Assembly: GCA_900542835.1 (NCBI GenBank)
Contig: UQPB01000008.1
Coordinates: 48,733 to 112,732, forward strand
DNA length: 64,000 nucleotides
Origin: an uncultured Pelosinus sp.
GTDB taxonomy: Bacteria; Bacillota; Negativicutes; Sporomusales; Acetonemataceae
Direction of reading: 5' to 3'
Shown here: in pieces, positions 15,047-23,574 of the stretch
How the letters are laid out: each line of letters begins with the position of its first letter
How positions within the stretch are numbered: the stretch's first letter is position 1
Notes under the pieces: model-generated
What the model saw: the letters and a program-made list of their open reading frames with translations, nothing else
Databases searched by the model: none
What the model was told of the DNA's origin: nothing
Translations under genes and position numbers: made by a program

Positions 15047-16065
15047 TACTGACTCACCTGGGCAATCATATTGAGATGCTGTTCATAGGTTGTCGAAAAA
15101 TGGTGAACGCCATTTTTATCTGCAACGAAATAGAGATAATCGGTTGTAGCCGGATATAATACGGCTTTGATGGCTTCAACCCCGGGATTGGCAATCGGTC
15201 CGGGCGGCAGGCCCATATGGAGATAGGTATTGTAGGGTGAGGGCAGCTGCGTATCCTGAATCGTCAATTCCGGCTTGGGATAGCCGAGAATGTATTGAAT
15301 TGTGGCACAGGACTGCAGCGGCATCTCCAGCTTCAACCGGTTCATGAACACAGCGGCAATAATCGGCCTGTCGGCCTCCAGCTGCGCTTCTTTCTCAACC
15401 AAAGAAGCCAGAATAACAACCTCGCGCAGGCTGAGCCCCATTTGCCGCGCCCGTTCGCGCATTGGCGGCGTAAAACGCTCATTAAACTGGTACAGCATCA
15501 TTTGCAGCAACTGCGGCTCCGTCACTACCCGCGCTACCCGGTAGGTGTCCGGAAAGGCAAACCCCTCAGTCGGATAGACGACACCGGTGCCGTCTTCAAT
15601 ATAATCAAACGGCTTAAGCGATTTAGCCGCCGCTTTAAACCGTTCGGGATCGGCCAGGTTTTTCTCTGCCAGCAGCAGGGCGATCTGATCAATCGTGTAC
15701 CCCTCCGGCACCGTAAACTGACGGTAGGCAACCTCCCCTTTAGCCAGCATGCCCACAATATGGCGCACGCTCATCGCTGTAGAAAAAGAGTATTCCGCCG
15801 CTTGCAGCGACTTTTCCAGTCCCTCAATTCTGGCTACCAGTTGGAACAGGGAAACGCTTTTAATCAGGTTCTTCTCATATAGTACCTGACCGATCTCCTG
15901 CGTGGACATGCCTGGTTTTACGGTTATGGTTACAGCGGCAGCTTCCACGGCATTAACCGGCTGCGCCAGCTCATACAACATGCGGCCGCCCAACAGCCCC
16001 GCCAGCAGCAGTATTGACAATGCTGCCGGCAGCAGCCACCGGCGCACCGGATTTATCTGCGGCAT
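15046..16065 (-). CDS. mltG: Endolytic murein transglycosylase MltG
   Basis: A 339-residue YceG-family enzyme that cuts nascent glycan strands near the membrane. One N-terminal transmembrane helix is followed by a LysM-like region ('VKPGMSTQEIGQVLYEKNLI'). The YceG core contains 'FPDTYRV', the catalytic-Glu region 'LASLVEKEAQ' and the end motif 'LPPGPIANPG'. ATG 16065 follows AGAGGTGATAGG; the longer frame upstream runs through the promoter and terminator and is not coding. It heads the mltG-trmR-U32-DUF4911 operon. Confidence 0.93.
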   Translation of the reverse strand: MPQINPVRRWLLPAALSILLLAGLLGGRMLYELAQPVNAVEAAAVTITVKPGMSTQEIGQVLYEKNLIKSVSLFQLVARIEGLEKSLQAAEYSFSTAMSVRHIVGMLAKGEVAYRQFTVPEGYTIDQIALLLAEKNLADPERFKAAAKSLKPFDYIEDGTGVVYPTEGFAFPDTYRVARVVTEPQLLQMMLYQFNERFTPPMRERARQMGLSLREVVILASLVEKEAQLEADRPIIAAVFMNRLKLEMPLQSCATIQYILGYPKPELTIQDTQLPSPYNTYLHMGLPPGPIANPGVEAIKAVLYPATTDYLYFVADKNGVHHFSTTYEQHLNMIAQVSQ

Positions 16066-16115
16066 CCTATCACCTCTTTTGTCCGACTGATAACAAACGC
16101 ATAAGTCATATGTAA

Positions 16116-16145
16116 AGCATACCGTATTGGCTGATACGATGTCAA
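16116..16145 (-). promoter_or_regulatory. Promoter of the mltG operon
   Basis: TTGACA (16145-16140) and TATGCT (16121-16116), spacer 18 bases, about 50 bases before the mltG start. Confidence 0.7.
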
Positions 16146-16277
16146 TATGCGACAAAATGCCACAACAGCTATGCCAGCCCATCCCGTCAGCTCCCTGCCG
16201 GAACGCCGGCGCAGGCCACCGCCCGGCGGCGGCGCGCAAAAACACTCCATGTCGCCATGGAGCGTGATGGGGTAAGA

Positions 16278-16306
16278 TAAAAAAGCCGGGGTCATCCACC
16301 CCGGCT
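16278..16306 (-). terminator. Terminator after the DUF1292 gene
   Basis: AGCCGGGGT/ACCCCGGCT 9-bp stem with a 5-base loop and a T6 tail on the minus strand, just after the DUF1292 stop. It separates the ruvX-DUF1292 transcript from the mltG promoter. Confidence 0.85.
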
Positions 16307-16314
16307 AACGCCGA

Positions 16315-16656
16315 TTAATCTTCCGCTTCTTCTTCAGCCATAATTTCATCATAGGCCTTGATTACTGCTTCATATTCTTCATCGGTCGGATCGACATAAA
16401 CCTGCTCGCCATTTTCATCTTCCTCAATGCGGGCAATAATCGCATCTTGCTCGCCGCAGCAGTCGCACTCGGCTTCTTCAGAGCACTCGCAGCCATCTTC
16501 TTCCATTTCCAACGGCACTAAGATAGCGAAACTTTTGTCACCGACAGGAATAATCATATCTTCCCGGTAATAAAATTCATTGCCCTCTTCATCGCTAATG
16601 ACAATAACGGCGTCTTCTTCCATATCATCCAACTCGTCTTTTTCGAAATCAGCCAT
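16315..16656 (-). CDS. DUF1292 family protein (YrzB-like)
   Basis: A 113-residue, extremely acidic protein (long runs of Glu and Asp, and a Cys-rich patch 'CECSEEAECDCCG'). The DUF1292 family lies next to ruvX (yqgF) and ireB throughout Firmicutes, as here, but has no known function. ATG 16656 follows GAGGTG. The four to five clustered cysteines could bind a metal; this is only inferred and is not general to the family. Confidence 0.85.
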   Translation of the reverse strand: MADFEKDELDDMEEDAVIVISDEEGNEFYYREDMIIPVGDKSFAILVPLEMEEDGCECSEEAECDCCGEQDAIIARIEEDENGEQVYVDPTDEEYEAVIKAYDEIMAEEEAED

Positions 16657-16765
16657 ACTTACACACCTCACTTCTCTATTTGGAAACATCGGGAAATCAA
16701 TTGGGTCCGTAGTCATTTTATAGTAGATACTCCGACGTGTCAAGGCAGATTCCGCAAAGATACGG

Positions 16766-17209
16766 TTAAGTCTGCGACATCCCCGGTACTGATTCTCTTT
16801 TCAAACGATCAAGATACCCCTGCAAAATAAAGACTGCCGCCATCTTGTCAATGACCTGGCGACGTTTGGCGCGACTGACATCTGCCATAAGCAGGGACCG
16901 CTCCGCTGCAACTGTCGACAGGCGTTCATCCCAAAACCGGATTTCCATTCCGGGTAATTCCGCCTTTAGCTGTTCGGCAAACGCCAGCGTTGTCTCGCCG
17001 CGCGGGCCGACAGTTCCGTTCATATTCTTAGGAAAACCAATCAGCAGTGTATCCGCCTCATACTCGTCAATAAGCTGCCGCAGCCGGGAAATATCACGGG
17101 CCCAGCCGGCCCGGCGGATAACCTCAACCCCCTGCGCTGTCAGCAGCAGCCAGTCACTCACGGCCACCCCGATCGTTTTATCGCCAACATCTAGTGCGAG
17201 TATACGCAT
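16766..17209 (-). CDS. ruvX: Holliday junction resolvase-like protein RuvX (YqgF)
   Basis: A 147-residue RNase H-fold nuclease with 'ALDVGDKTIGVAVSD' at the N-terminus, 'LLIGFPKNMNGTVGPRGE' in the middle and 'WDERLSTVAAERSL' carrying the catalytic Glu/Arg region. The family functions in pre-16S rRNA 5'-end processing in E. coli and as a putative resolvase. It lies between ireB and DUF1292, the standard Firmicute order. Confidence 0.93.
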   Translation of the reverse strand: MRILALDVGDKTIGVAVSDWLLLTAQGVEVIRRAGWARDISRLRQLIDEYEADTLLIGFPKNMNGTVGPRGETTLAFAEQLKAELPGMEIRFWDERLSTVAAERSLLMADVSRAKRRQVIDKMAAVFILQGYLDRLKRESVPGMSQT

Positions 17210-17235
17210 ATAGCCTCCCCGGCCTTCCCTGACGG

Positions 17236-17493
17236 CTACTTGCCCTTCACATAGGCGCCTACCAGTTCTTCCAGAATCTCATCGCGCTCAAACTTGCGAA
17301 TCAGCATGCGCGCGTTGCGGTAGCTGGTAATATAAGTAGGATCACCGGAAAGGAGGTAGCCAACAATCTGATTAATCGGATTATAGCCTTTTTCTTTCAG
17401 AGCCTGGTAAACGGTAACAATGGTTTCAGCAGCGTCTTTCGGCTCTACTTCGTCGACTTTGTACATCATAGTTTGATCAGAAACAGGCTTCAC
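17236..17493 (-). CDS. IreB family regulatory phosphoprotein
   Basis: An 85-residue protein of the former DUF965 family ('MYKVDEVEPKDAAETI', 'NPINQIVGYLLSGDPTYIT'). In Enterococcus IreB is a substrate of the PASTA kinase IreK and lowers cephalosporin resistance; the equivalent in Bacillus is YrzL. It follows alaS in the canonical alaS-ireB-ruvX order, from which it is separated by a terminator, so it has its own promoter or depends on read-through. Confidence 0.9.
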   Translation of the reverse strand: MKPVSDQTMMYKVDEVEPKDAAETIVTVYQALKEKGYNPINQIVGYLLSGDPTYITSYRNARMLIRKFERDEILEELVGAYVKGK

Positions 17494-17585
17494 ACCGCAT
17501 CATCTCCTTCAGGGATATTGCCTCTGGAACATTGTCTATTATTTCTCTATTCGACTCCTGCTATGTATTTCCTGTCTCAGGAATG

Positions 17586-17613
17586 AAAAGCGCGGTATTT
17601 CACCGCGCTTTTT
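17586..17613 (-). terminator. alaS terminator
   Basis: AGCGCGGT (17589-17596) pairs with ACCGCGCT (17602-17609), flanked by A4/T5 runs. It overlaps the region of the alaS stop codon. Confidence 0.75.
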
Positions 17614-17615
17614 CA

Positions 17616-20234
17616 TTATTTTTTTAATTGGTCCGCGACTACATCTTTAGCCACAGCCAAAGCTTCCGTCAGCTTTTCCGGGTGTCTGCCGCCGGCCTGA
17701 GCCATATCGGCGCGTCCGCCGCCGCCGCCGCCGGCGGCTTTGGCTACAGCCTTAATGATATTGCCGGCATGGATACCCGCGGCCTGCGCCGCTGCAGTAG
17801 CCATCGCGACAAAACTGACCTTTTCCTCCTGAACGGAGCCAAGTACGACAACACCTGTTTCCAGACGGTCTCGTACCAAATCAGCCACTGTCCGCAGCTC
17901 TTCCATGTCACCGGTCTGCACCGTGCCGACAACGACGGCGACGCCGCCAACCGTTTCCGCTTCTGTCAGCAGCTTCTCAACCGCCGTTTTTGCCATACCG
18001 CCCTGAAGCACGGCAAGCTCCTGCTCCAGTTCCTTAACTTTGCCGAACAAGCCCTGAATTTTAGCGCCAACCTCCTCAGGCCGCGATTTCAGCTGCATGG
18101 CCGCTTCCGCCAGCAGCGCCTCACGGGAGTTGACATATTCAATCGCGCTAAAGCCGGTTACCGCTTCGATCCGGCGCAGACCGGCGCCAACGCTGCTTTC
18201 CGCAACGATTTTAAACAACCCAATCTCGCCGCTGGCTGCAACATGGGTGCCTCCGCACAGCTCACAGCTGACTTTGCCGACCACGATTACACGCACTTTT
18301 TCGCCGTATTTCTCACCGAATAAAGCCATCGCACCCATCTCTTTGGCAGTTTCCTGGGTGGTCTCGATAACGCCGACCGGAATATTGTCGAGAATGGCCG
18401 CATTGACAAACTGTTCAACCTGACGCAGCTCCGACTCGCTAATTGACGCGAAATGGGAAAAATCAAACCGCAGCCGATCCGGTGTTACCAGAGAGCCGGC
18501 CTGATTGACGTGAGTTCCCAGAACCTGCCGCAACGCTGCCTGCAGCAAATGCGTCGCCGTATGGTTGCGGGCAATCGCCTGCTTGCGGCGGCAATCGGGA
18601 CGGACGCTGACAGTATCGCCACTGCCAAGCGCGCCTTCCAGCACTTCGCCAATATGACAGGCAGTACCGTCAGGCAGTTTTTTGACGCTGGTCACCTGCA
18701 TCCGGCCGGCGGGGGTGGCAACAAAGCCGGTATCGCTCACCTGACCGCCTCCCTCAGCATAAAAAGGGGTAACGTCAAAAATCACAGCCGCGGCTTCACC
18801 CGCATGCACGGTGTCAACAACCTTGCCATCCTGCAATAAGACCAGAATGTTGGCGGTTTCGGCAGCAGGATCATAGGTCAGCTGGCGCGTGATCAAGGAA
18901 GTCAAATCGGGAATGACCATTTTTTCGTCGCGTTCCTGACGGGCGGCCCGGGCCCGTTCCCGCTGCTCCCGCATCGCAGCATCAAAAGCGGCTTTATCCA
19001 GAGACATGCCGTTTTCTTCCAAAATTTCAACTGTCAGCTCCCAGGGGAAGCCAAACGTATCGTAGAGCTTAAAGGCGGTAGCACCGTCAAGCAGGGTTTC
19101 CTGCCGCTGCTTCAAGCTGGCTACCTGGGCGTTCAGAAGCTCCAGGCCCTGCGCCAAAGTCGCCTGGAAGCGCTCTTCTTCCTGCTGAATGACCTTCTTG
19201 ATAAATTCGCTTTTCTCGCTCAGATCCGCATAGGCGTCAGCGAAAATCCGCACAACGACATCGACAAGCGCCGCCAAAAACGGCCGCTCAATGCCCATAA
19301 GCCGTCCATGACGCACCGCGCGCCGCAGTACGCGCCGCAGTACATAGCCGCGGCCTTCGTTGGAAGGCAGCACGCCATCAGCGATCATGACAGTGACGCT
19401 GCGGGCATGGTCGGCAATCACCTTCAGCGAAACGTCGGTTTTAGCCGCAGCGCCATAGCGGACTCCGGCTACCTGCATGGTGTGTTCGATAATCGGAAAC
19501 AGCAGGTCTGTCTCAAAATTTGATGGTTTATTCTGCAGGATGGATGCGATGCGTTCCAGTCCCGCGCCGGTATCAATGTTCTTTTTGGCCAGCGGCGTAT
19601 AATTGCCGGCTTCGTCGCGGTCAAACTGCGTAAAGACCAGATTCCAGATTTCCAGATAGCGGTCGCAGTCACAGCCGACACGGCAGTCGGACTTGCCGCA
19701 CCCGCGCGCCTCGCCCAGATCATAGTGAATTTCTGAGCAGGGACCGCAGGGGCCGGTGCCAATTTCCCAGAAGTTTTCTTCCAAGCGGATGATTTTGTGC
19801 TCGGGAATGCCGATATTATTGCGCCAGATATCGTAGGCCTCGTCATCAGATGTATGAATAGTGATCCACAGCCTGTCCGCCGGCAGCTTCAATTCAACCG
19901 TCAGAAATTCCCAGGCCCATGCCACGGCATCCTTTTTAAAATAATCGCCAAACGAAAAATTTCCCAGCATTTCAAAAAAAGTATGATGGCGCGCCGTCCG
20001 GCCGACATTTTCAATATCGCCGGTACGAATGCATTTCTGGCAAGTGACAATGCGTTCATGCGGCGGTTTCATTTTTCCGGTGAAAAACGGCTTAAAAGGC
20101 GCCATACCGGCGCCGATGAGGAGCAGACTCGGGTCATCATGAGGAATCAGCGAGGCGCTCGGCAGTACCAGATGTTCTTTGCTGGCAAAAAACTGCAGGA
20201 ATTTATTACGCAGTTCGCTTCCTGTCAAAATCAT
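17616..20234 (-). CDS. alaS: Alanyl-tRNA synthetase
   Basis: An 872-residue class II synthetase. The aminoacylation core is at the N-terminus ('MAPFKPFFTGKMKPPHERI', 'RHHTFFEMLGNFSFGDYFKK'). It is followed by the tRNA-recognition domain, the editing domain with HTATHLLQAAL and the Zn-binding 'CELCGGTH', and the C-Ala domain ending in 'GGGGGGRADMAQAGG'. The start is ambiguous: ATG 20234 is 3 bases from GGAGG, while an in-frame TTG at 20228 is 9 bases away and also gives a normal beginning (MTGSELRNKF). No T-box leader is visible. Confidence 0.97.
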   Translation of the reverse strand: MILTGSELRNKFLQFFASKEHLVLPSASLIPHDDPSLLLIGAGMAPFKPFFTGKMKPPHERIVTCQKCIRTGDIENVGRTARHHTFFEMLGNFSFGDYFKKDAVAWAWEFLTVELKLPADRLWITIHTSDDEAYDIWRNNIGIPEHKIIRLEENFWEIGTGPCGPCSEIHYDLGEARGCGKSDCRVGCDCDRYLEIWNLVFTQFDRDEAGNYTPLAKKNIDTGAGLERIASILQNKPSNFETDLLFPIIEHTMQVAGVRYGAAAKTDVSLKVIADHARSVTVMIADGVLPSNEGRGYVLRRVLRRAVRHGRLMGIERPFLAALVDVVVRIFADAYADLSEKSEFIKKVIQQEEERFQATLAQGLELLNAQVASLKQRQETLLDGATAFKLYDTFGFPWELTVEILEENGMSLDKAAFDAAMREQRERARAARQERDEKMVIPDLTSLITRQLTYDPAAETANILVLLQDGKVVDTVHAGEAAAVIFDVTPFYAEGGGQVSDTGFVATPAGRMQVTSVKKLPDGTACHIGEVLEGALGSGDTVSVRPDCRRKQAIARNHTATHLLQAALRQVLGTHVNQAGSLVTPDRLRFDFSHFASISESELRQVEQFVNAAILDNIPVGVIETTQETAKEMGAMALFGEKYGEKVRVIVVGKVSCELCGGTHVAASGEIGLFKIVAESSVGAGLRRIEAVTGFSAIEYVNSREALLAEAAMQLKSRPEEVGAKIQGLFGKVKELEQELAVLQGGMAKTAVEKLLTEAETVGGVAVVVGTVQTGDMEELRTVADLVRDRLETGVVVLGSVQEEKVSFVAMATAAAQAAGIHAGNIIKAVAKAAGGGGGGRADMAQAGGRHPEKLTEALAVAKDVVADQLKK

Positions 20235-20294
20235 CAACCTCCAAAATACTACGGCACATTCTTCTGGAATTATACATAATTTTTATAGGTTCTG

Positions 20295-21335
20295 TCAATC
20301 ATTGGACAGGACCGGCCGATGGATGCAAAGACGCAGCACATGGCGCAGCACGACTTTTCCCACCGCTGCCAGCGGCACGCCCAGCAGCAGGCCGGCCAGA
20401 CCGCCCATCTCGCCGCCGATCAGTAAGTAAAAAATGACCGTGACCGGATGCAGCCCCACCTGCTCGCCGAGAATCCGGGGACCGATCACGCTTCCTTCCA
20501 GTTGATGGACGGCAAAGAACAGCAATGCGACCTTTCCCGCCAGCCAGGGAGAATCCAAAAGCGCGATGGCGATCGCCGGCGTGGCGCCGATAAAAGCGCC
20601 AAAATAGGGAATGACATCAAGTGCTCCGGCCAGAAGCCCGATCAACAGCGCAAACCGGACATCCAGCAGAATCAGGCCGACACTGACCAGAAAACCGACA
20701 ATAACGGCAACGGCAATTTGACCGCGTATAACGCCGCTGAGTACTTTATCGATATCCTTTAGGAACAGCCGCACTCCCGGCCGCCATTTTCCCGGCACGG
20801 CTAAATAAAACTTACGCCTGATTTCATGACTGTCATAGAGAAAATAAAAGGCAAGTATCGGACTGATCATAATTCCGACACTGTGACTGACAAGATTGAG
20901 CAGCGTGTCGACAAGCTCCGCTACCGTGTTCTGCAGCATTGTTTCCACCTGCCGCAGTCCATTGTCGACCGCCAGCCGCAGCGAATGCGGCATAGACGCA
21001 TTCTGGTACTGAGACTGAGCCGACTGCAGCAGTGTGTCACTGCGCGAGATCAGCGTCGGCAATTCGCGGGCAAAAGCCTCCAGCTCCCGGATCAAGACCG
21101 GTACTAAATAGCTGGTGCAGATGATTAGAATACTCAGAATGCAGCTGTAAACAAGGATGATCGACCAGAGACGCGGCAGACGGCGCTCCAGACGGCATAC
21201 CGCCGGGTTCAGCAGGTACGCCATAATAAACGCAATTATAAAGGGATATAAGCTTGTTCGCGCCAGCCAGAAAAACCAGACCACAGCCAGCGCCGCGGCC
21301 AGCATAGCCGCGCCGCGCACCACCCGCTGGATCAT
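20295..21335 (-). CDS. AI-2E family transporter (YrrI-like)
   Basis: A 346-residue polytopic permease of the former UPF0118 family. It has paired helices at each end, a long central soluble segment, and conserved 'LAGALDVIPYFGAFIGATPAI' and 'GPRILGEQVGLHPVTVI'. Members export the signal AI-2 or act as Na+/H+ antiporters; the substrate here is unknown. ATG 21335 is 6 bases after GAGGTG. It precedes alaS in the same direction, as yrrI does in Bacillus. A second family member lies at 34548-35591. Confidence 0.88.
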   Translation of the reverse strand: MIQRVVRGAAMLAAALAVVWFFWLARTSLYPFIIAFIMAYLLNPAVCRLERRLPRLWSIILVYSCILSILIICTSYLVPVLIRELEAFARELPTLISRSDTLLQSAQSQYQNASMPHSLRLAVDNGLRQVETMLQNTVAELVDTLLNLVSHSVGIMISPILAFYFLYDSHEIRRKFYLAVPGKWRPGVRLFLKDIDKVLSGVIRGQIAVAVIVGFLVSVGLILLDVRFALLIGLLAGALDVIPYFGAFIGATPAIAIALLDSPWLAGKVALLFFAVHQLEGSVIGPRILGEQVGLHPVTVIFYLLIGGEMGGLAGLLLGVPLAAVGKVVLRHVLRLCIHRPVLSND

Positions 21336-21352
21336 CGCATCCACCTCAGAGT

Positions 21353-21379
21353 AAAAAACCGGAGGCCTGCGGCCCCCGG
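21353..21379 (-). terminator. Terminator after the YtxH-like gene
   Basis: CCGG-A-GGCC-TGC-GGCC-C-CCGG stem with one mismatch and a T6 tail on the minus strand. Confidence 0.75.
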
Positions 21380-21402
21380 CTTTTCGTATTTAGGGAGGTT
21401 CC

Positions 21403-21606
21403 TTAACGGAAATTCTTCATAAAACGCTTTCGGGTCCGGCGCGCTTCTTTCATTAAATCCTGCGTCGTATCAAGCATGGACTCGCGGACCACGTCAATAC
21501 CCCGTTCCAACAGCGGCTTGCGCTGCCGGCGCAGCATCGGAGCCACAGCGGCGCCAATCATGCCGCCGACGAGGCCGCCCCAGACTAGCTTGCGCCAAAA
21601 CTTCAT
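21403..21606 (-). CDS. YtxH-like small membrane protein
   Basis: A 67-residue protein with one glycine-rich N-terminal membrane helix ('VWGGLVGGMIGAAVAPML') followed by a basic amphipathic tail (many Arg and Lys). This is the layout of YtxH-domain proteins, which are general-stress or envelope proteins of unknown function. The start follows AGGAGTGATACAAC. It ends in a terminator and appears to be expressed with the zinc-ribbon gene upstream. Confidence 0.6.
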   Translation of the reverse strand: MKFWRKLVWGGLVGGMIGAAVAPMLRRQRKPLLERGIDVVRESMLDTTQDLMKEARRTRKRFMKNFR

Positions 21607-21633
21607 GTTGTATCACTCCTTTGCACTGCTGTT

Positions 21634-21816
21634 TTAGGAAACGACTTCTTGCAACGGAGCCTCATGGGCGGTCAGAGAACCGTCCACTTCGACGTCGAAA
21701 ATCTCGACATCACCTTTGTCGCTGACGCAGAATTCCACACAGCAGTCCCAGCAGTAAAACTGGCCGGATGCTACCTTGCCTACCGCCTTGCGCCCGCAAA
21801 CAGGACAAACAAACAT
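21634..21816 (-). CDS. Small zinc-ribbon protein
   Basis: A 60-residue protein with two cysteine knuckles, 'CPVCG' near residue 4 and 'CWDC' (then a further Cys) near residue 22, followed by an acidic C-terminus. This fits a rubredoxin-like or zinc-ribbon metal site. The start follows GCGAGGTGTAATGC. It lies between a PRC-barrel gene and a YtxH-like gene on one strand. Function unknown. Confidence 0.65.
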   Translation of the reverse strand: MFVCPVCGRKAVGKVASGQFYCWDCCVEFCVSDKGDVEIFDVEVDGSLTAHEAPLQEVVS

Positions 21817-21840
21817 GCATTACACCTCGCGAACCGATTC

Positions 21841-22338
21841 TTACTCGCCGTGGAGCAGCTGCGCCATCGACTCCGGCACCAGCAGCCGGTTCGAATGAAC
21901 GACCTGCGCCGGCGGCAGCGGCATGGCCTTGCGTCCGAATAGAAAATCGGCAATAAGGCCGTCGGACAGCTCATATCCTTTGAGTTCACCGGTCAGAGGC
22001 TGCAAAAAAATATCGGTTAATGTGCCTAAATACAGACCGGTCTCGGTATAAACTGTTTTCCCCGCCAAAGCCTGAGCCCGGCAGCAGCCGTCCTGCTCCT
22101 CTGAAGAAACAGGCTGCAGGCAGCTGGCGTCCCGCAGCATGATCGCGTCTGTTCCCATGCGGAAGATATCGGCGAATACCATGCTGCGAAGCTCAGTAAA
22201 CCAGGAGCCGGCGCCGACAATCAAACCGCAAAGCGCCGCTTTTCCTATATCGACTGTCAAATCGTGAACTTCGCCAATTTGTTTGCCATCGTCCAGAGAC
22301 AAAACCGGCATACCGATCAATTCCATGACCCTGTACAT
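21841..22338 (-). CDS. PRC-barrel domain protein (YrrD-like)
   Basis: A 165-residue protein with two PRC-barrel-like repeats: residues about 1-75 ('LIGMPVLSLDDGKQIGEVHDLTVDI') and about 85-150 ('LAGKTVYTETGLYLGTLTDIFL'). Bacillus YrrD has the same composition and lies near mnmA as well. PRC barrels often serve in RNA or protein contacts. ATG 22338 follows TGGAGGCCAAT; an upstream in-frame ATG overlaps that ribosome site. Function unknown. Confidence 0.8.
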   Translation of the reverse strand: MYRVMELIGMPVLSLDDGKQIGEVHDLTVDIGKAALCGLIVGAGSWFTELRSMVFADIFRMGTDAIMLRDASCLQPVSSEEQDGCCRAQALAGKTVYTETGLYLGTLTDIFLQPLTGELKGYELSDGLIADFLFGRKAMPLPPAQVVHSNRLLVPESMAQLLHGE

Positions 22339-22422
22339 ATTGGCCTCCATTCAGATTTACTGTTAGTATAACCAGTCTCGCGCAATGTTAATGCTGTTTA
22401 AACAGATTTTCCTGCTGCCGGC

Positions 22423-23514
22423 TCAACGGACCGTGCTTTGAATAATCCCACCGCCAATCACGCTATCGCCATCATAAAGCACGACCGATTGCCCGGGCGT
22501 AATTGCCCGCTGCGGCGACGCGAAAGCGACATGAATCCGGCCTTCGTCAAGCGGTGTTACTACCGCTTCCGCCTCGCGGGCGCCGTAACGGATTTTTGCC
22601 TTCGCCGTAAGCCGGTCCGTCAGTTGATCAATCATGATCCAGTTCAAGTCCGCGGCAATCAGTCCGCCGGCAAATACATCATGATCACTGCCGACAATAA
22701 GCTCGTTTTTCTCAAAGTCAAGGGCAACGACGTAAAGCGGGTGTCCGGCCGCCAGCCCCAGCCCCTTGCGCTGCCCGACCGTATACAGCGGCAGGCCGGC
22801 GTGACGGCCGATTATACAGCCATCGACATCGACGATAGGCCCTGGCTTCAGACTGTCCGGCGCATGTTCACCCAAGTAACGCTTGTAGTCATTATCAGGA
22901 ATAAAACAAATCTCCTGACTGTCAGGCTTGTCCGCCACCGCCAGCCCGAACTCGCGGGCCAGTTGCCGGGTCACGTCCTTGGTATAATCGCCTAGCGGCA
23001 TCAAAAAATGCCGCAGGGTTTCCTGGTTAAGATGATACAAGGCGTAAGATTGATCCTTGGCATTATCAATCCCTTTTTTCAATAAATACCGGCCCAGCCC
23101 TGCGTCATACGCAATACGGGCGTAGTGGCCGGTCGCCACATACTCGGCCCCCAGTTGCCGGGCCTTGGCAAGCAAGCCGGCAAATTTGACATGGCGGTTA
23201 CAGGCAATACAGGGATTAGGCGTGCGGCCGCCGCCATATTCACTGACAAAATAATCGATTACCGTTTCCTGAAACATTTGCCGGAAGTTTAAAACATAAT
23301 AGGGAATACCCAAGGTATCGGCCACTCGCCGCGCGTCCTCAACCGCCGACAGCGAACAACAGCCGCGAGCCGCGGGATCAACCGCGCTTTCATCCTCATC
23401 CCACAAACGCATGGTTATCCCAATGCAATCATAGCCCTGACGCAGGAGAAGGGCGGCAGTTAGCGAACTGTCCACCCCGCCGCTCATGGCAACTACTACT
23501 TTTTTTTTCGTCAT
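22423..23514 (-). CDS. mnmA: tRNA-specific 2-thiouridylase MnmA
   Basis: A 363-residue enzyme that adds sulfur to U34 of Glu, Gln and Lys tRNAs. The PP-loop 'AMSGGVDSS' is at the N-terminus. The catalytic cysteines are in 'PNPCIACNRHVKF' and 'QEICFIPDNDY', and the substrate-gating 'GHYARI' is present. It lies 60 bp after iscS, the sulfur donor, in the same direction; iscR-iscS-mnmA is a standard Firmicute operon. Confidence 0.96.
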   Translation of the reverse strand: MTKKKVVVAMSGGVDSSLTAALLLRQGYDCIGITMRLWDEDESAVDPAARGCCSLSAVEDARRVADTLGIPYYVLNFRQMFQETVIDYFVSEYGGGRTPNPCIACNRHVKFAGLLAKARQLGAEYVATGHYARIAYDAGLGRYLLKKGIDNAKDQSYALYHLNQETLRHFLMPLGDYTKDVTRQLAREFGLAVADKPDSQEICFIPDNDYKRYLGEHAPDSLKPGPIVDVDGCIIGRHAGLPLYTVGQRKGLGLAAGHPLYVVALDFEKNELIVGSDHDVFAGGLIAADLNWIMIDQLTDRLTAKAKIRYGAREAEAVVTPLDEGRIHVAFASPQRAITPGQSVVLYDGDSVIGGGIIQSTVR

Positions 23515-23574
23515 CTTTTCAGTCCTTACTGTTTAGTTAGTGATCCGGCCTACGGTGCCAGCCCCTCCGGGCAG